Part shown: piece after piece, positions 31,601 to 46,600 of the stretch
Layout: the number at the start of each line of letters is the position of its first letter
How positions within the stretch are numbered: the first letter of the stretch is position 1
Origin: Piscicola geometra
Lineage: Eukaryota > Annelida > Clitellata > Hirudinida > Piscicolidae
Length of the DNA: 64,000 nucleotides
NCBI GenBank assembly: GCA_943735955.1
Contig: CALSEQ010000033.1
Location: forward strand, 1,241,001 to 1,305,000
Direction of reading: 5' to 3'
Position numbers and translations under genes: made by a program
The notes under the pieces: model-generated
What the model was told of the DNA's origin: nothing
Seen by the model: only the letters and a program-made list of their open reading frames with translations
Database searches by the model: none

Positions 31601-34600
31601 TTGTAAAATGAAATTTGTAAAATGAAATTTGTAAAATAAAATTTGTAAAATGAAATTTGTAAAATGAAATTTGTAAAATGAAATTTGTAAAATGAAATTT
31701 GTAAAATGAAATTTGTAAAATGAAATTTGTAAAATGAAATTTGTAAAATGAAATTTGTAAAATGAAATTTGTAAAATGAAATTTGTAAAATGAAATTTGT
31801 AAAATGAAATTTGTAAAATGAAATTTGTAAAATGAAATTTGTAAAATGAAATTTGTAAAATGAAATTTGTAAAATGAAATTTGTAAAATGAAATTTGTAA
31901 AATGAAATTTGTAAAATGAAATTTGTAAAATGAAATTTGTAAAATGAAATTTGTAAAATGAAATTTGTAAAATGAAATTTGTAAAATGAAATTTGTAAAA
32001 TGAAATTTGTAAAATGAAATTTGTAAAATGAAATTTGTAAAATGAAATTTGTAAAATGAAATTTGTAAAATGAAATTTGTAAAATGAAATTTGTAAAATG
32101 AAATTTGTAAAATGAAATTTGTAAAATGAAATTTGTAAAATGAAATTTGTAAAATGAAATTTGTAAAATGAAATTTGTAAAATGAAATTTGTAAAATGAA
32201 ACTTGTAAAATGAAATTTGTAAAATGAAATTTGTAAAATGAAATTTGTAAAATGAAATTTGTAAAATGAAATTTGTAAAATGAAATTTGTAAAATGAAAT
32301 TTGTAAAATGAAATTTGTAAAATGAAATTTGTAAAATGAAATTTGTAAAATGAAATTTGTAAAATGAAATTTGTAAAATGAAATTTGTAAAATGAAATTT
32401 GTAAAATGAAATTTGTAAAATGAAATTTGTAAAATGAAATTTGTAAAATGAAATTTGTAAAATGAAATTTGTAAAATGAAATTTGTAAAATGAAATTTGT
32501 AAAATGAAATTTGTAAAATGAAATTCGTAAAATGAAATTTGTAAAATGAAATTTGTAAAATGAAATTTGTAAAATGAAATTTGTAAAATGAAATTTGTAA
32601 AATGAAATTTGTAAAATGAAATTTGTAAAATGAAATTTGTAAAATGAAATTTGTAAAATGAAATTTGTAAAATGAAATTTTTAAAATGAAATTTGTAAAA
32701 TGAAATTTGTAAAATGAAATTTGTAAAATGAAATTTGTAAAATGAAATTTGTGAAATGAAATTTGTGAAATGAAATTTGTAAAATGAAATTTGTAAAATG
32801 AAATTTGTAAAATGAAATTTGTAAAAGGAAATTTCTAAAATGAAATTTGTAAAAGGAAATTTGTAAAATGAAATTTGTAAAATGAAATTTGTAAAATGAA
32901 ATTTGTAAAATGAAATTTGTAAAATGAAATTTGTAAAATGAAATTTGTAAAATGAAATTTGTAAAATGAAATTTGTAAAATGAAATTTGTAAAATGAAAT
33001 TTGTAAAATGAAATTTTTAAAACGAAATTTGTAAAACGAAATTTGTAAAATGAAATTTGTAAAATGAAATTTGTAAAATGAAATTTGTAAAATGAAATTC
33101 GTAAAATGAAATTTGTAAAATGAAATTTGTAAAAGGAAATTTGTAAAATGAAATTTGTAAAATGAAATTTGTAAAATGAAATTTGTAAAATGAAATTTGT
33201 AAAATGAAATTTGTAAAATGAAATTTGTAAAATGAAATTTGTAAAATGAAATTTGTAAAATGAAATTTGTAAAATGAAATTTGTAAAATGAAATTTGTAA
33301 AATGAAATTTGTAAAATGAAATTTGTAAAATGAAATTTGTAAAATGAAATTTGTAAAATGAAATTTGTAAAATGAAATTTGTAAAATGAAATTTGTAAAA
33401 TGAAATTTGTAAAATGAAATTTGTAAAATGAAATTTGTAAAATGAAATTTGTAAAATGAAATTTGTAAAATGAAATTTGTAAAATGAAATTTGTAAAATG
33501 AAATTTGTAAAATGAAATTTGTAAAATGAAATTTGTAAAATGAAATTTGTAAAATGAAATTTGTAAAATGAAATTTGTAAAATGAAATTTGTAAAATGAA
33601 ATTTGTAAAATGAAATTTGTAAAATGAAGTTTGTAAAATGAAATTTGTAAAATGAAATTTGTAAAATGAAATTTGTAAAATGAAATTTGTAAAATGAAAT
33701 TTGTAAAATGAAATTTGTAAAATGAAATTTGTAAAATGAAATTTGTAAAATAAAGTTTGTAAAATGAAATTTGTAAAATGAAATTTGTAAAATGAAATTT
33801 GTAAAATGAAATTTGTAAAATGAAATTTGTAAAATGAAATTTGTAAAATGAAATTTGTAAAATGAAATTTGTAAAATGAAATTTGTAAAATGAAATTTGT
33901 AAAATGAAATTTGTAAAATGAAATTTGTAAAATGAAATTTGTAAAATGAAATTTGTAAAATGAAATTTGTAAAATGAAATTTGTAAAATGAAATTTGTAA
34001 AATGAAATTTGTAAAATGAAATTTGTAAAATGAAATTTGTAAAATGAAATTTGTAAAATGAAATTTGTAAAATGAAATTTGTAAAATGAAATTTGTAAAA
34101 TGAAATTTGTAAAATGAAATTTGTAAAATGAAATTTGTAAAATGAAATTTGTAAAATGAAATTTGTAAAATGAAATTTGTAAAATGAAACTTGTAAAATG
34201 AAATTTGTAAAATGAAATTTGTAAAATGAAATTTGTAAAATGAAATTTGTAAAATGAAATTTGTAAAATGAAATTTGTAAAATGAAATTTGTAAAATGAA
34301 ATTTGTAAAATGAAATTTGTAAAATGAAATTTGTAAAATGAAATTTGTAAAATGAAATTTGTAAAATGAAATTTGTAAAATGAAATTTGTAAAATGAAAT
34401 TTGTAAAATGAAATTTGTAAAATGAAATTTGTAAAATGAAATTTGTAAAATGAAATTTGTAAAATGAAATTTGTAAAATGAAATTTGTAAAATGAAATTT
34501 GTAAAATGAAATTCGTAAAATGAAATTTGTAAAATGAAATTTGTAAAATGAAATTTGTAAAATGAAATTTGTAAAATGAAATTTGTAAAATGAAATTTGT

Positions 34601-37600
34601 AAAATGAAATTTGTAAAATGAAATTTGTAAAATGAAATTTGTAAAATGAAATTTGTAAAATGAAATTTTTAAAATGAAATTTGTAAAATGAAATTTGTAA
34701 AATGAAATTTGTAAAATGAAATTTGTAAAATGAAATTTGTGAAATGAAATTTGTGAAATGAAATTTGTAAAATGAAATTTGTAAAATGAAATTTGTAAAA
34801 TGAAATTTGTAAAAGGAAATTTCTAAAATGAAATTTGTAAAAGGAAATTTGTAAAATGAAATTTGTAAAATGAAATTTGTAAAATGAAATTTGTAAAATG
34901 AAATTTGTAAAATGAAATTTGTAAAATGAAATTTGTAAAATGAAATTTGTAAAATGAAATTTGTAAAATGAAATTTGTAAAATGAAATTTGTAAAATGAA
35001 ATTTTTAAAACGAAATTTGTAAAACGAAATTTGTAAAATGAAATTTGTAAAATGAAATTTGTAAAATGAAATTTGTAAAATGAAATTCGTAAAATGAAAT
35101 TTGTAAAATGAAATTTGTAAAAGGAAATTTGTAAAATGAAATTTGTAAAATGAAATTTGTAAAATGAAATTTGTAAAATGAAATTTGTAAAATGAAATTT
35201 GTAAAATGAAATTTGTAAAATGAAATTTGTAAAATGAAATTTGTAAAATGAAATTTGTAAAATGAAATTTGTAAAATGAAATTTGTAAAATGAAATTTGT
35301 AAAATGAAATTTGTAAAATGAAATTTGTAAAATGAAATTTGTAAAATGAAATTTGTAAAATGAAATTTGTAAAATGAAATTTGTAAAATGAAATTTGTAA
35401 AATGAAATTTGTAAAATGAAATTTGTAAAATGAAATTTGTAAAATGAAATTTGTAAAATGAAATTTGTAAAATGAAATTTGTAAAATGAAATTTGTAAAA
35501 TGAAATTTGTAAAATGAAATTTGTAAAATGAAATTTGTAAAATGAAATTTGTAAAATGAAATTTGTAAAATGAAATTTGTAAAATGAAATTTGTAAAATG
35601 AAATTTGTAAAATGAAGTTTGTAAAATGAAATTTGTAAAATGAAATTTGTAAAATGAAATTTGTAAAATGAAATTTGTAAAATGAAATTTGTAAAATGAA
35701 ATTTGTAAAATGAAATTTGTAAAATGAAATTTGTAAAATAAAGTTTGTAAAATGAAATTTGTAAAATGAAATTTGTAAAATGAAATTTGTAAAATGAAAT
35801 TTGTAAAATGAAATTTGTAAAATGAAATTTGTAAAATGAAATTTGTAAAATGAAATTTGTAAAATGAAATTTGTAAAATGAAATTTGTAAAATGAAATTT
35901 GTAAAATGAAATTTGTAAAATGAAATTTGTAAAATGAAATTTGTAAAATGAAATTTGTAAAATGAAATTTGTAAAATGAAATTTGTAAAATGAAATTTGT
36001 AAAATGAAATTTGTAAAATGAAATTTGTAAAATGAAATTTGTAAAATGAAATTTGTAAAATGAAATTTGTAAAATGAAATTTGTAAAATGAAATTTGTAA
36101 AATGAAATTCGTAAAATGAAATTTGTGAAATGAAATTTGTGAAATGAAATTTGTAAAATGAAATTTGTAAAATGAAATTTGTAAAATGAAATTTGTAAAA
36201 GGAAATTTGTAAAATGAAATTTGTAAAAGGAAATTTGTAAAATGAAATTTGTAAAATGAAATTTGTAAAATGAAATTTGTAAAATGAAATTTGTAAAATG
36301 AAATTTGTAAAATGAAATTTGTAAAATGAAATTTGTAAAATGAAATTTGTAAAATGAAATTTGTAAAATGAAATTTGTAAAATGAAATTTGTAAAATGAA
36401 ATTTGTAAAATGAAATTTGTAAAATGAAATTTGTAAAATGAAATTTGTAAAATGAAATTTGTAAAATGAAATTTGTAAAATGAAATTTGTAAAATGAAAT
36501 TTGTAAAATGAAATTTGTAAAATGAAATTTGTAAAATGAAATTTGTAAAATGAAATTTGTAAAATGAAATTTGTAAAATAAAATTTGTAAAATGAAATTT
36601 GTAAAATGAAATTTGTAAAATGAAATTTGTAAAATGAAATTTGTAAAATGAAATTTGTAAAATGAAATTTGTAAAATGAAATTTGTAAAATGAAATTTGT
36701 AAAATAAAATTTGTAAAATGAAATTTGTAAAATGAAATTTGTAAAATGAAATTTGTAAAATGAAATTTGTAAAATGAAATTTGTAAAATGAAATTTGTAA
36801 AATGAAATTTGTAAAATGAAATTTGTAAAATGAAATTTGTAAAATGAAATTTGTAAAATGAAATTTGTAAAATGAAATTTGTAAAATGAAATTTGTAAAA
36901 TGAAATTTGTAAAATGAAATTTGTAAAATGAAATTTGTAAAATGAAATTTGTAAAATGAAATTTGTAAAATGAAATTTGTAAAATGAAATTTGTAAAATG
37001 AAATTTGTAAAATGAAATTTGTAAAATGAAATTTGTAAAATGAAATTTGTAAAATGAAATTTGTAAAATGAAATTTGTAAAATGAAATTTGTAAAATGAA
37101 ATTTGTAAAATGAAATTTGTAAAATGAAATTTGTAAAATGAAATTTGTAAAATGAAATTTGTAAAATGAAATTTGTAAAATGAAATTTGTAAAATGAAAT
37201 TTGTAAAATGAAATTTGTAAAATGAAATTTGTAAAATGAAATTTGTAAAATGAAATTTGTAAAATGAAATTTGTAAAATGAAATTTGTAAAATGAAACTT
37301 GTAAAATGAAATTTGTAAAATGAAATTTGTAAAATGAAATTTGTAAAATGAAATTTGTAAAATGAAATTTGTAAAATGAAATTTGTAAAATGAAATTTGT
37401 AAAATGAAATTTGTAAAATGAAATTTGTAAAATGAAATTTGTAAAATGAAATTTGTAAAATGAAATTTGTAAAATGAAATTTGTAAAATGAAATTTGTAA
37501 AATGAAATTTGTAAAATGAAATTTGTAAAATGAAATTTGTAAAATGAAATTTGTAAAATGAAATTTGTAAAATGAAATTCGTAAAATGAAATTTGTAAAA

Positions 37601-40600
37601 TGAAATTTGTAAAATGAAATTTGTAAAATGAAATTTGTAAAATGAAATTTGTAAAATGAAATTTGTAAAATGAAATTTGTAAAATGAAATTTGTAAAATG
37701 AAATTTTTAAAATGAAATTTGTAAAATGAAATTTGTAAAATGAAATTTTTAAAATGAAATTTGTAAAATGAAATTTGTAAAATGAAATTTGTAAAATGAA
37801 ATTTGTAAAATGAAATTTGTAAAATGAAATTTGTAAAATGAAATTTGTAAAATGAAATTTGTAAAATGAAATTTGTAAAATGAAATTTGTAAAATGAATT
37901 TTGTAAAATGAACTTTGTAAAATGAACTTTGTAAAATGAAATTTGTAAAATGAAATTTGTAAAATGAAATTTGTAAAATGAAATTTGTAAAATGAAATTT
38001 GTAAAATGAAATTTGTAAAATGAAATTTGTAAAATGAAGTTTGTAAAATGAAATTTGTAAAATGAAATTTGTAAAATGAAATTTGTAAAATGAAATTTGT
38101 AAAATGAAATTTGTAAAATGAAATTTGTAAAATGAAATTTGTAAAATGAAATTTGTAAAAAGAACTTTGTAAAAAGAAATTTGTAATATGAAATTTGTAA
38201 AATGAAATTTGTAAAATGAAATTTGTAAAATGAAATTTGTAAAATGAACTTTGTAAAATGAAATTTGTAAAATGAAATTTGTAAAATGAAATTTGTAAAA
38301 TGAAATTTGTAAAATGAAATTTGTAAAATGAAATTTGTAAAATGAAATTTGTAAAATGAACTTTGTAAAATGAACTTTGTAAAATGAAATTTGTAAAATG
38401 AAATTTGTAAAATGAAATTTGTAAAATGAAATTTGTAAAATGAAATTTGTAAAATGAAATTTGTAAAATGAAATTTGTAAAATGAAATTTGTAAAATGAA
38501 ATTTGTAAAATGAAATTTGTAAAATGAAATTTGTAAAATGAAATTTGTAAAATGAAATTTGTAAAATGAAATTTGTAAAATGAAATTTGTAAAATGAAAT
38601 TTGTAAAATGAAATTTGTAAAATGAAATTTGTAAAATGAAATTTGTAAAATGAAATTTGTAAAATGAAATTTGTAAAATGAAATTTGTAAAATGAAATTT
38701 GTAAAATGAAATTTGTAAAATGAAATTTGTAAAATGAAATTTGTAAAATGAAATTTGTAAAATGAAATTTGTAAAATGAAATTTGTAAAATGAAATTTGT
38801 AAAATGAAATTTGTAAAATGAAATTTGTAAAATGAAATTTGTAAAATGAAATTTGTAAAATGAAATTTGTAAAATGAAATTTGTAAAATGAAATTTGTAA
38901 AATGAAATTTGTAAAATGAAATTTGTAAAATGAAATTTGTAAAATGAAATTTGTAAAATGAAATTTGTAAAATGAAATTTGTAAAATGAAATTTGTAAAA
39001 TGAAATTTGTAAAATGAAATTTGTAAAATGAAATTTGTAAAATGAAATTTGTAAAATGAAATTTGTAAAATGAAATTTGTAAAATGAAATTTGTAAAATG
39101 AAATTTGTAAAATGAAATTTGTAAAATGAAATTTGTAAAATGAAATTTGTAAAATGAAATTTGTAAAATGAAATTTGTAAAATGAAATTTGTAAAATGAA
39201 ATTTGTAAAATGAAATTTGTAAAATGAAATTTGTAAAAAGAAATTTGTAAAATGAAATTTTTAAAACGAAATTTGTAAAACGAAATTTGTAAAATGAAAT
39301 TTGTAAAATGAAATTTGTAAAATGAAATTTGTAAAATGAAATTCGTAAAATGAAATTTGTAAAATGAAATTTGTAAAAGGAAATTTGTAAAATGAAATTT
39401 GTAAAATGAAATTTGTAAAATGAAATTTGTAAAATGAAATTTGTAAAATGAAATTTGTAAAATGAAATTTGTAAAATGAAATTTGTAAAATGAAATTTGT
39501 AAAATGAAATTTGTAAAATGAAATTTGTAAAATGAAATTTGTAAAATGAAATTTGTAAAATGAAATTTGTAAAATGAAATTTGTAAAATGAAATTTGTAA
39601 AATGAAATTTGTAAAATGAAATTTGTAAAATGAAATTTGTAAAATGAAATTTGTAAAATGAAATTTGTAAAATGAAATTTGTAAAATGAAATTTGTAAAA
39701 TGAAATTTGTAAAATGAAATTTGTAAAATGAAATTTGTAAAATGAAATTTGTAAAATGAAATTTGTAAAATGAAATTTGTAAAATGAAATTTGTAAAATG
39801 AAATTTGTAAAATGAAATTTGTAAAATGAAATTTGTAAAATGAAATTTGTAAAATGAAATTTGTAAAATGAAATTTGTAAAATGAAATTTGTAAAATGAA
39901 ATTTGTAAAATGAAGTTTGTAAAATGAAATTTGTAAAATGAAATTTGTAAAATGAAATTTGTAAAATGAAATTTGTAAAATGAAATTTGTAAAATGAAAT
40001 TTGTAAAATGAAATTTGTAAAATGAAATTTGTAAAATAAAGTTTGTAAAATGAAATTTGTAAAATGAAATTTGTAAAATGAAATTTGTAAAATGAAATTT
40101 GTAAAATGAAATTTGTAAAATGAAATTTGTAAAATGAAATTTGTAAAATGAAATTTGTAAAATGAAATTTGTAAAATGAAATTTGTAAAATGAAATTTGT
40201 AAAATGAAATTTGTAAAATGAAATTTGTAAAATGAAATTTGTAAAATGAAATTTGTAAAATGAAATTTGTAAAATGAAATTTGTAAAATGAAATTTGTAA
40301 AATGAAATTTGTAAAATGAAATTTGTAAAATGAAATTTGTAAAATGAAATTTGTAAAATGAAATTTGTAAAATGAAATTTGTAAAATGAAATTTGTAAAA
40401 TGAAATTTGTAAAATGAAATTCGTAAAATGAAATTTGTGAAATGAAATTTGTGAAATGAAATTTGTAAAATGAAATTTGTAAAATGAAATTTGTAAAATG
40501 AAATTTGTAAAAGGAAATTTGTAAAATGAAATTTGTAAAAGGAAATTTGTAAAATGAAATTTGTAAAATGAAATTTGTAAAATGAAATTTGTAAAATGAA

Positions 40601-43600
40601 ATTTGTAAAATGAAATTTGTAAAATGAAATTTGTAAAATGAAATTTGTAAAATGAAATTTGTAAAATGAAATTTGTAAAATGAAATTTGTAAAATGAAAT
40701 TTGTAAAATGAAATTTGTAAAATGAAATTTGTAAAATGAAATTTGTAAAATGAAATTTGTAAAATGAAATTTGTAAAATGAAATTTGTAAAATGAAATTT
40801 GTAAAATGAAATTTGTAAAATGAAATTTGTAAAATGAAATTTGTAAAATGAAATTTGTAAAATGAAATTTGTAAAATGAAATTTGTAAAATAAAATTTGT
40901 AAAATGAAATTTGTAAAATGAAATTTGTAAAATGAAATTTGTAAAATGAAATTTGTAAAATGAAATTTGTAAAATGAAATTTGTAAAATGAAATTTGTAA
41001 AATGAAATTTGTAAAATAAAATTTGTAAAATGAAATTTGTAAAATGAAATTTGTAAAATGAAATTTGTAAAATGAAATTTGTAAAATGAAATTTGTAAAA
41101 TGAAATTTGTAAAATGAAATTTGTAAAATGAAATTTGTAAAATGAAATTTGTAAAATGAAATTTGTAAAATGAAATTTGTAAAATGAAATTTGTAAAATG
41201 AAATTTGTAAAATGAAATTTGTAAAATGAAATTTGTAAAATGAAATTTGTAAAATGAAATTTGTAAAATGAAATTTGTAAAATGAAATTTGTAAAATGAA
41301 ATTTGTAAAATGAAATTTGTAAAATGAAATTTGTAAAATGAAATTTGTAAAATGAAATTTGTAAAATGAAATTTGTAAAATGAAATTTGTAAAATGAAAT
41401 TTGTAAAATGAAATTTGTAAAATGAAATTTGTAAAATGAAATTTGTAAAATGAAATTTGTAAAATGAAATTTGTAAAATGAAATTTGTAAAATGAAATTT
41501 GTAAAATGAAATTTGTAAAATGAAATTTGTAAAATGAAATTTGTAAAATGAAATTTGTAAAATGAAATTTGTAAAATGAAATTTGTAAAATGAAATTTGT
41601 AAAATGAAATTTGTAAAATGAAACTTGTAAAATGAAATTTGTAAAATGAAATTTGTAAAATGAAATTTGTAAAATGAAATTTGTAAAATGAAATTTGTAA
41701 AATGAAATTTGTAAAATGAAATTTGTAAAATGAAATTTGTAAAATGAAATTTGTAAAATGAAATTTGTAAAATGAAATTTGTAAAATGAAATTTGTAAAA
41801 TGAAATTTGTAAAATGAAATTTGTAAAATGAAATTTGTAAAATGAAATTTGTAAAATGAAATTTGTAAAATGAAATTTGTAAAATGAAATTTGTAAAATG
41901 AAATTTGTAAAATGAAATTCGTAAAATGAAATTTGTAAAATGAAATTTGTAAAATGAAATTTGTAAAATGAAATTTGTAAAATGAAATTTGTAAAATGAA
42001 ATTTGTAAAATGAAATTTGTAAAATGAAATTTGTAAAATGAAATTTGTAAAATGAAATTTGTAAAATGAAATTTGTAAAATGAAATTTGTAAAATGAAAT
42101 TTTTAAAATGAAATTTGTAAAATGAAATTTGTAAAATGAAATTTGTAAAATGAAATTTGTAAAATGAAATTTGTAAAATGAAATTTGTAAAATGAAATTT
42201 GTAAAATGAAATTTGTAAAATGAAATTTGTAAAATGAAATTTGTAAAATGAAATTTGTGAAATGAAATTTGTAAAATGAAATTTGTAAAATGAATTTTGT
42301 AAAATGAACTTTGTAAAATGAACTTTGTAAAATGAAATTTGTAAAATGAAATTTGTAAAATGAAATTTGTAAAATGAAATTTGTAAAATGAAATTTGTAA
42401 AATGAAATTTGTAAAATGAAATTTGTAAAATGAAATTTGTAAAATGAAATTTGTAAAATGAACTTTGTAAAAAGAAATTTGTAAAATGAAATTTGTAAAA
42501 TGAAATTTGTAAAATGAAATTTGTAAAATGAAATTTGTAAAATGAAATTTGTAAAATGAACTTTGTAAAATGAAATTTGTAAAATGAAATTTGTAAAATG
42601 AAATTTGTAAAATGAAATTTGTAAAATGAAATTTGTAAAATGAAATTTGTAAAATGAAATTTGTAAAATGAACTTTGTAAAATGAACTTTGTAAAATGAA
42701 ATTTGTAAAATGAAATTTGTAAAATGAAATTTGTAAAATGAAATTTGTAAAATGAAATTTGTAAAATGAAATTTGTAAAATGAAATTTGTAAAATGAAAT
42801 TTGTAAAATGAAATTTGTAAAATGAAATTTGTAAAATGAAATTTGTAAAATGAAATTTGTAAAATGAAATTTGTAAAATGAAATTTGTAAAATGAAATTT
42901 GTAAAATGAAATTTGTAAAATGAAATTTGTAAAATGAAATTTGTAAAATGAAATTTGTAAAATGAAATTTGTAAAATGAAATTTGTAAAATGAAATTTGT
43001 AAAATGAAATTTGTAAAATGAAATTTGTAAAATGAAATTTGTAAAATGAAATTTGTAAAATGAAATTTGTAAAATGAAATTTGTAAAATGAAATTTGTAA
43101 AATGAAATTTGTAAAATGAAATTTGTAAAATGAAATTTGTAAAATGAAATTTGTAAAATGAAATTTGTAAAATGAAATTTGTAAAATGAAATTTGTAAAA
43201 TGAAATTTGTAAAATGAAATTTGTAAAATGAAATTTGTAAAATGAAATTTGTAAAATGAAATTTGTAAAATGAAATTTGTAAAATGAAATTTGTAAAATG
43301 AAATTTGTAAAATGAAATTTGTAAAATGAAATTTGTAAAATGAAATTTGTAAAATGAAATTTGTAAAATGAAATTTGTAAAATGAAATTTGTAAAATGAA
43401 ATTTGTAAAATGAAATTTGTAAAATGAAATTTGTAAAATGAAATTTGTAAAATGAAATTTGTAAAATGAAATTTGTAAAATGAAATTTGTAAAATGAAAT
43501 TTGTAAAATGAAATTTGTAAAATGAAATTTGTAAAATGAAATTTGTAAAATGAAATTTGTAAAATGAAATTTGTAAAATGAAATTTGTAAAATGAACTTT

Positions 43601-46600
43601 GTAAAATGAAATTTGTAAAATGAAATTTGTAAAATGAAATTTGTAAAATGAAATTTGTAAAATGAAATTTGTAAAATGAAATTTGTAAAATGAAATTTGT
43701 AAAATGAAATTTGTAAAATGAAATTTGTAAAATGAAATTTGTAAAATGAAATTTGTAAAATGAAATTTGTAAAATGAAATTTGTAAAATGAAATTTGTAA
43801 AATGAAATTTGTAAAATGAAATTTGTAAAATGAAATTTGTAAAATGAAATTTGTAAAATGAAATTTGTAAAATGAAATTTGTAAAATGAAATTTGTAAAA
43901 TGAAATTTGTAAAATGAAATTTGTAAAATGAAATTTGTAAAATGAAATTTGTAAAATGAAATTTGTAAAATGAAATTTGTAAAATGAAATTTGTAAAATG
44001 AAATTTGTAAAATGAAATTTGTAAAATGAAATTTGTAAAATGAAATTTGTAAAATGAAATTTGTAAAATGAAATTTGTAAAATGAAATTTGTAAAATGAA
44101 ATTTGTAAAATGAAATTTGTAAAATGAAATTTGTAAAATGAAATTTGTAAAATGAAATTTGTAAAATGAAATTTGTAAAATGAAATTTGTAAAATGAAAT
44201 TTGTAAAATGAAATTTGTAAAATGAAATTTGTAAAATGAAATTTGTAAAATGAAATTTGTAAAATGAAATTTGTAAAATGAAATTTGTAAAATGAAATTT
44301 GTAAAATGAAATTTGTAAAATGAAATTTGTAAAATGAAATTTGTAAAATGAAATTTGTAAAATGAAATTTGTAAAATGAAATTTGTAAAATGAAATTTGT
44401 AAAATGAAATTTGTAAAATGAAATTTGTAAAATGAAATTTGTAAAATGAAATTTGTAAAATGAAATTTGTAAAATGAAATTTGTAAAATGAACTTTGTAA
44501 AAAGAAATTTGTAAAATGAAATTTGTAAAATGAAATTTGTAAAATGAAATTTGTAAAATGAAATTTGTAAAATGAAATTTGTAAAATGAAATTTGTAAAA
44601 TGAAATTTGTAAAATGAAATTTGTAAAATGAAATTTGTAAAATGAAATTTGTAAAATGAAATTTGTAAAATGAAATTTGTAAAATGAAATTTGTAAAATG
44701 AAATTTGTAAAATGAAATTTGTAAAATGAAATTTGTAAAATGAAATTTGTAAAATGAAATTTGTAAAATGAAATTTGTAAAATGAAATTTGTAAAATAAA
44801 ATTTGTAAAATGAAATTTCTAAAATGAAATTTGTAAAATGAAATTTGTAAAATGAAATTTGTAAAATGAAATTTGTAAAATGAAATTTGTAAAATGAAAT
44901 TTGTAAAATGAAATTTGTAAAATGAAATTTGTAAAATGAAATTTATAAAATGAAATTTGTAAAATGAAATTTGTAAAATGAAATTTGTAAAATGAAATTT
45001 GTAAAATGAAATTTGTAAAATGAAATTTGTAAAATGAAATTTGTAAAATGAAATTTGTAAAATGAAATTTGTAAAATGAAATTTGTAAAATGAAATTTGT
45101 AAAATGAAATTTGTAAAATGAAGTTTGTAAAATGAAATTTGTAAAATGAAATTTGTAAAATGAAATTTGTAAAATGAAATTTGTAAAATGAAATTTGTAA
45201 AATGAAATTTGTAAAATGAAATTTGTAAAATGAAATTTGTAAAATGAAATTTGTAAAATGAAATTTGTAAAATGAAGTTTGTAAAATGAAATTTGTAAAA
45301 TGAAATTTGTAAAATGAAATTTGTAAAATGAAATTTGTAAAATGAAATTTGTAAAATGAAATTTGTAAAATGAAATTTGTAAAATGAAATTTGTAAAATA
45401 AAGTTTGTAAAATGAAATTTGTAAAATGAAATTTGTAAAATGAAATTTGTAAAATGAAATTTGTAAAATGAAATTTGTAAAATGAAATTTGTAAAATGAA
45501 ATTTGTAAAATGAAATTTGTAAAATGAACTTTGTAAAAAGAAATTTGTAAAATGAAATTTGTAAAATGAAATTTGTAAAATGAAATTTGTAAAATGAAAT
45601 TTGTAAAATGAAATTTGTAAAATGAAATTTGTAAAATGAAATTTGTAAAATGAAATTTGTAAAATGAAATTTGTAAAATGAAATTTGTAAAATGAAATTT
45701 GTAAAATGAAATTTGTAAAATGAAATTTGTAAAATGAAATTTGTAAAATGAAATTTGTAAAATGAAATTTGTAAAATGAAATTTGTGAAATGAAATTTGT
45801 AAAATGAAATTTGTAAAATGAAATTTGTAAAATGAAATTTGTAAAATGAAATTTGTAAAATGAAATTTGTAAAATGAAATTTGTAAAATGAAATTTGTAA
45901 AATGAAATTTGTAAAATGAAATTTGTAAAATGAAATTTGTAAAATGAAATTTGTAAAATGAAATTTGTAAAATGAATTTTGTAAAATGAACTTTGTAAAA
46001 TGAACTTTGTAAAATGAAATTTGTAAAATGAAATTTGTAAAATGAAATTTGTAAAATGAAATTTGTAAAATGAAATTTGTAAAATGAAATTTGTAAAATG
46101 AAGTTTGTAAAATAAAATTTGTAAAATGAAATTTGTAAAATGAAATTTGTAAAATGAAATTTGTAAAATGAAATTTGTAAAATGAAATTTGTAAAATGAA
46201 ATTTGTAAAATGAAATTTGTAAAATGAACTTTGTAAAAAGAAATTTGTAAAATGAAATTTGTAAAATGAAATTTGTAAAATGAAATTTGTAAAATGAAAT
46301 TTGTAAAATGAAATTTGTAAAATGAACTTTGTAAAATGAAATTTGTAAAATGAAATTTGTAAAATGAAATTTGTAAAATGAAATTTGTAAAATGAAATTT
46401 GTAAAATGAAATTTGTAAAATGAAATTTGTAAAATGAAATTTGTGAAATGAAATTTGTAAAATGAAATTTCTAAAATGAAATTTGTAAAATGAAATTTGT
46501 AAAATGAAATTTGTAAAATGAAATTTGTAAAATGAAATTTGTAAAATGAAATTTGTAAAATGAAATTTGTAAAATGAAATTTGTAAAATGAAATTTGTAA

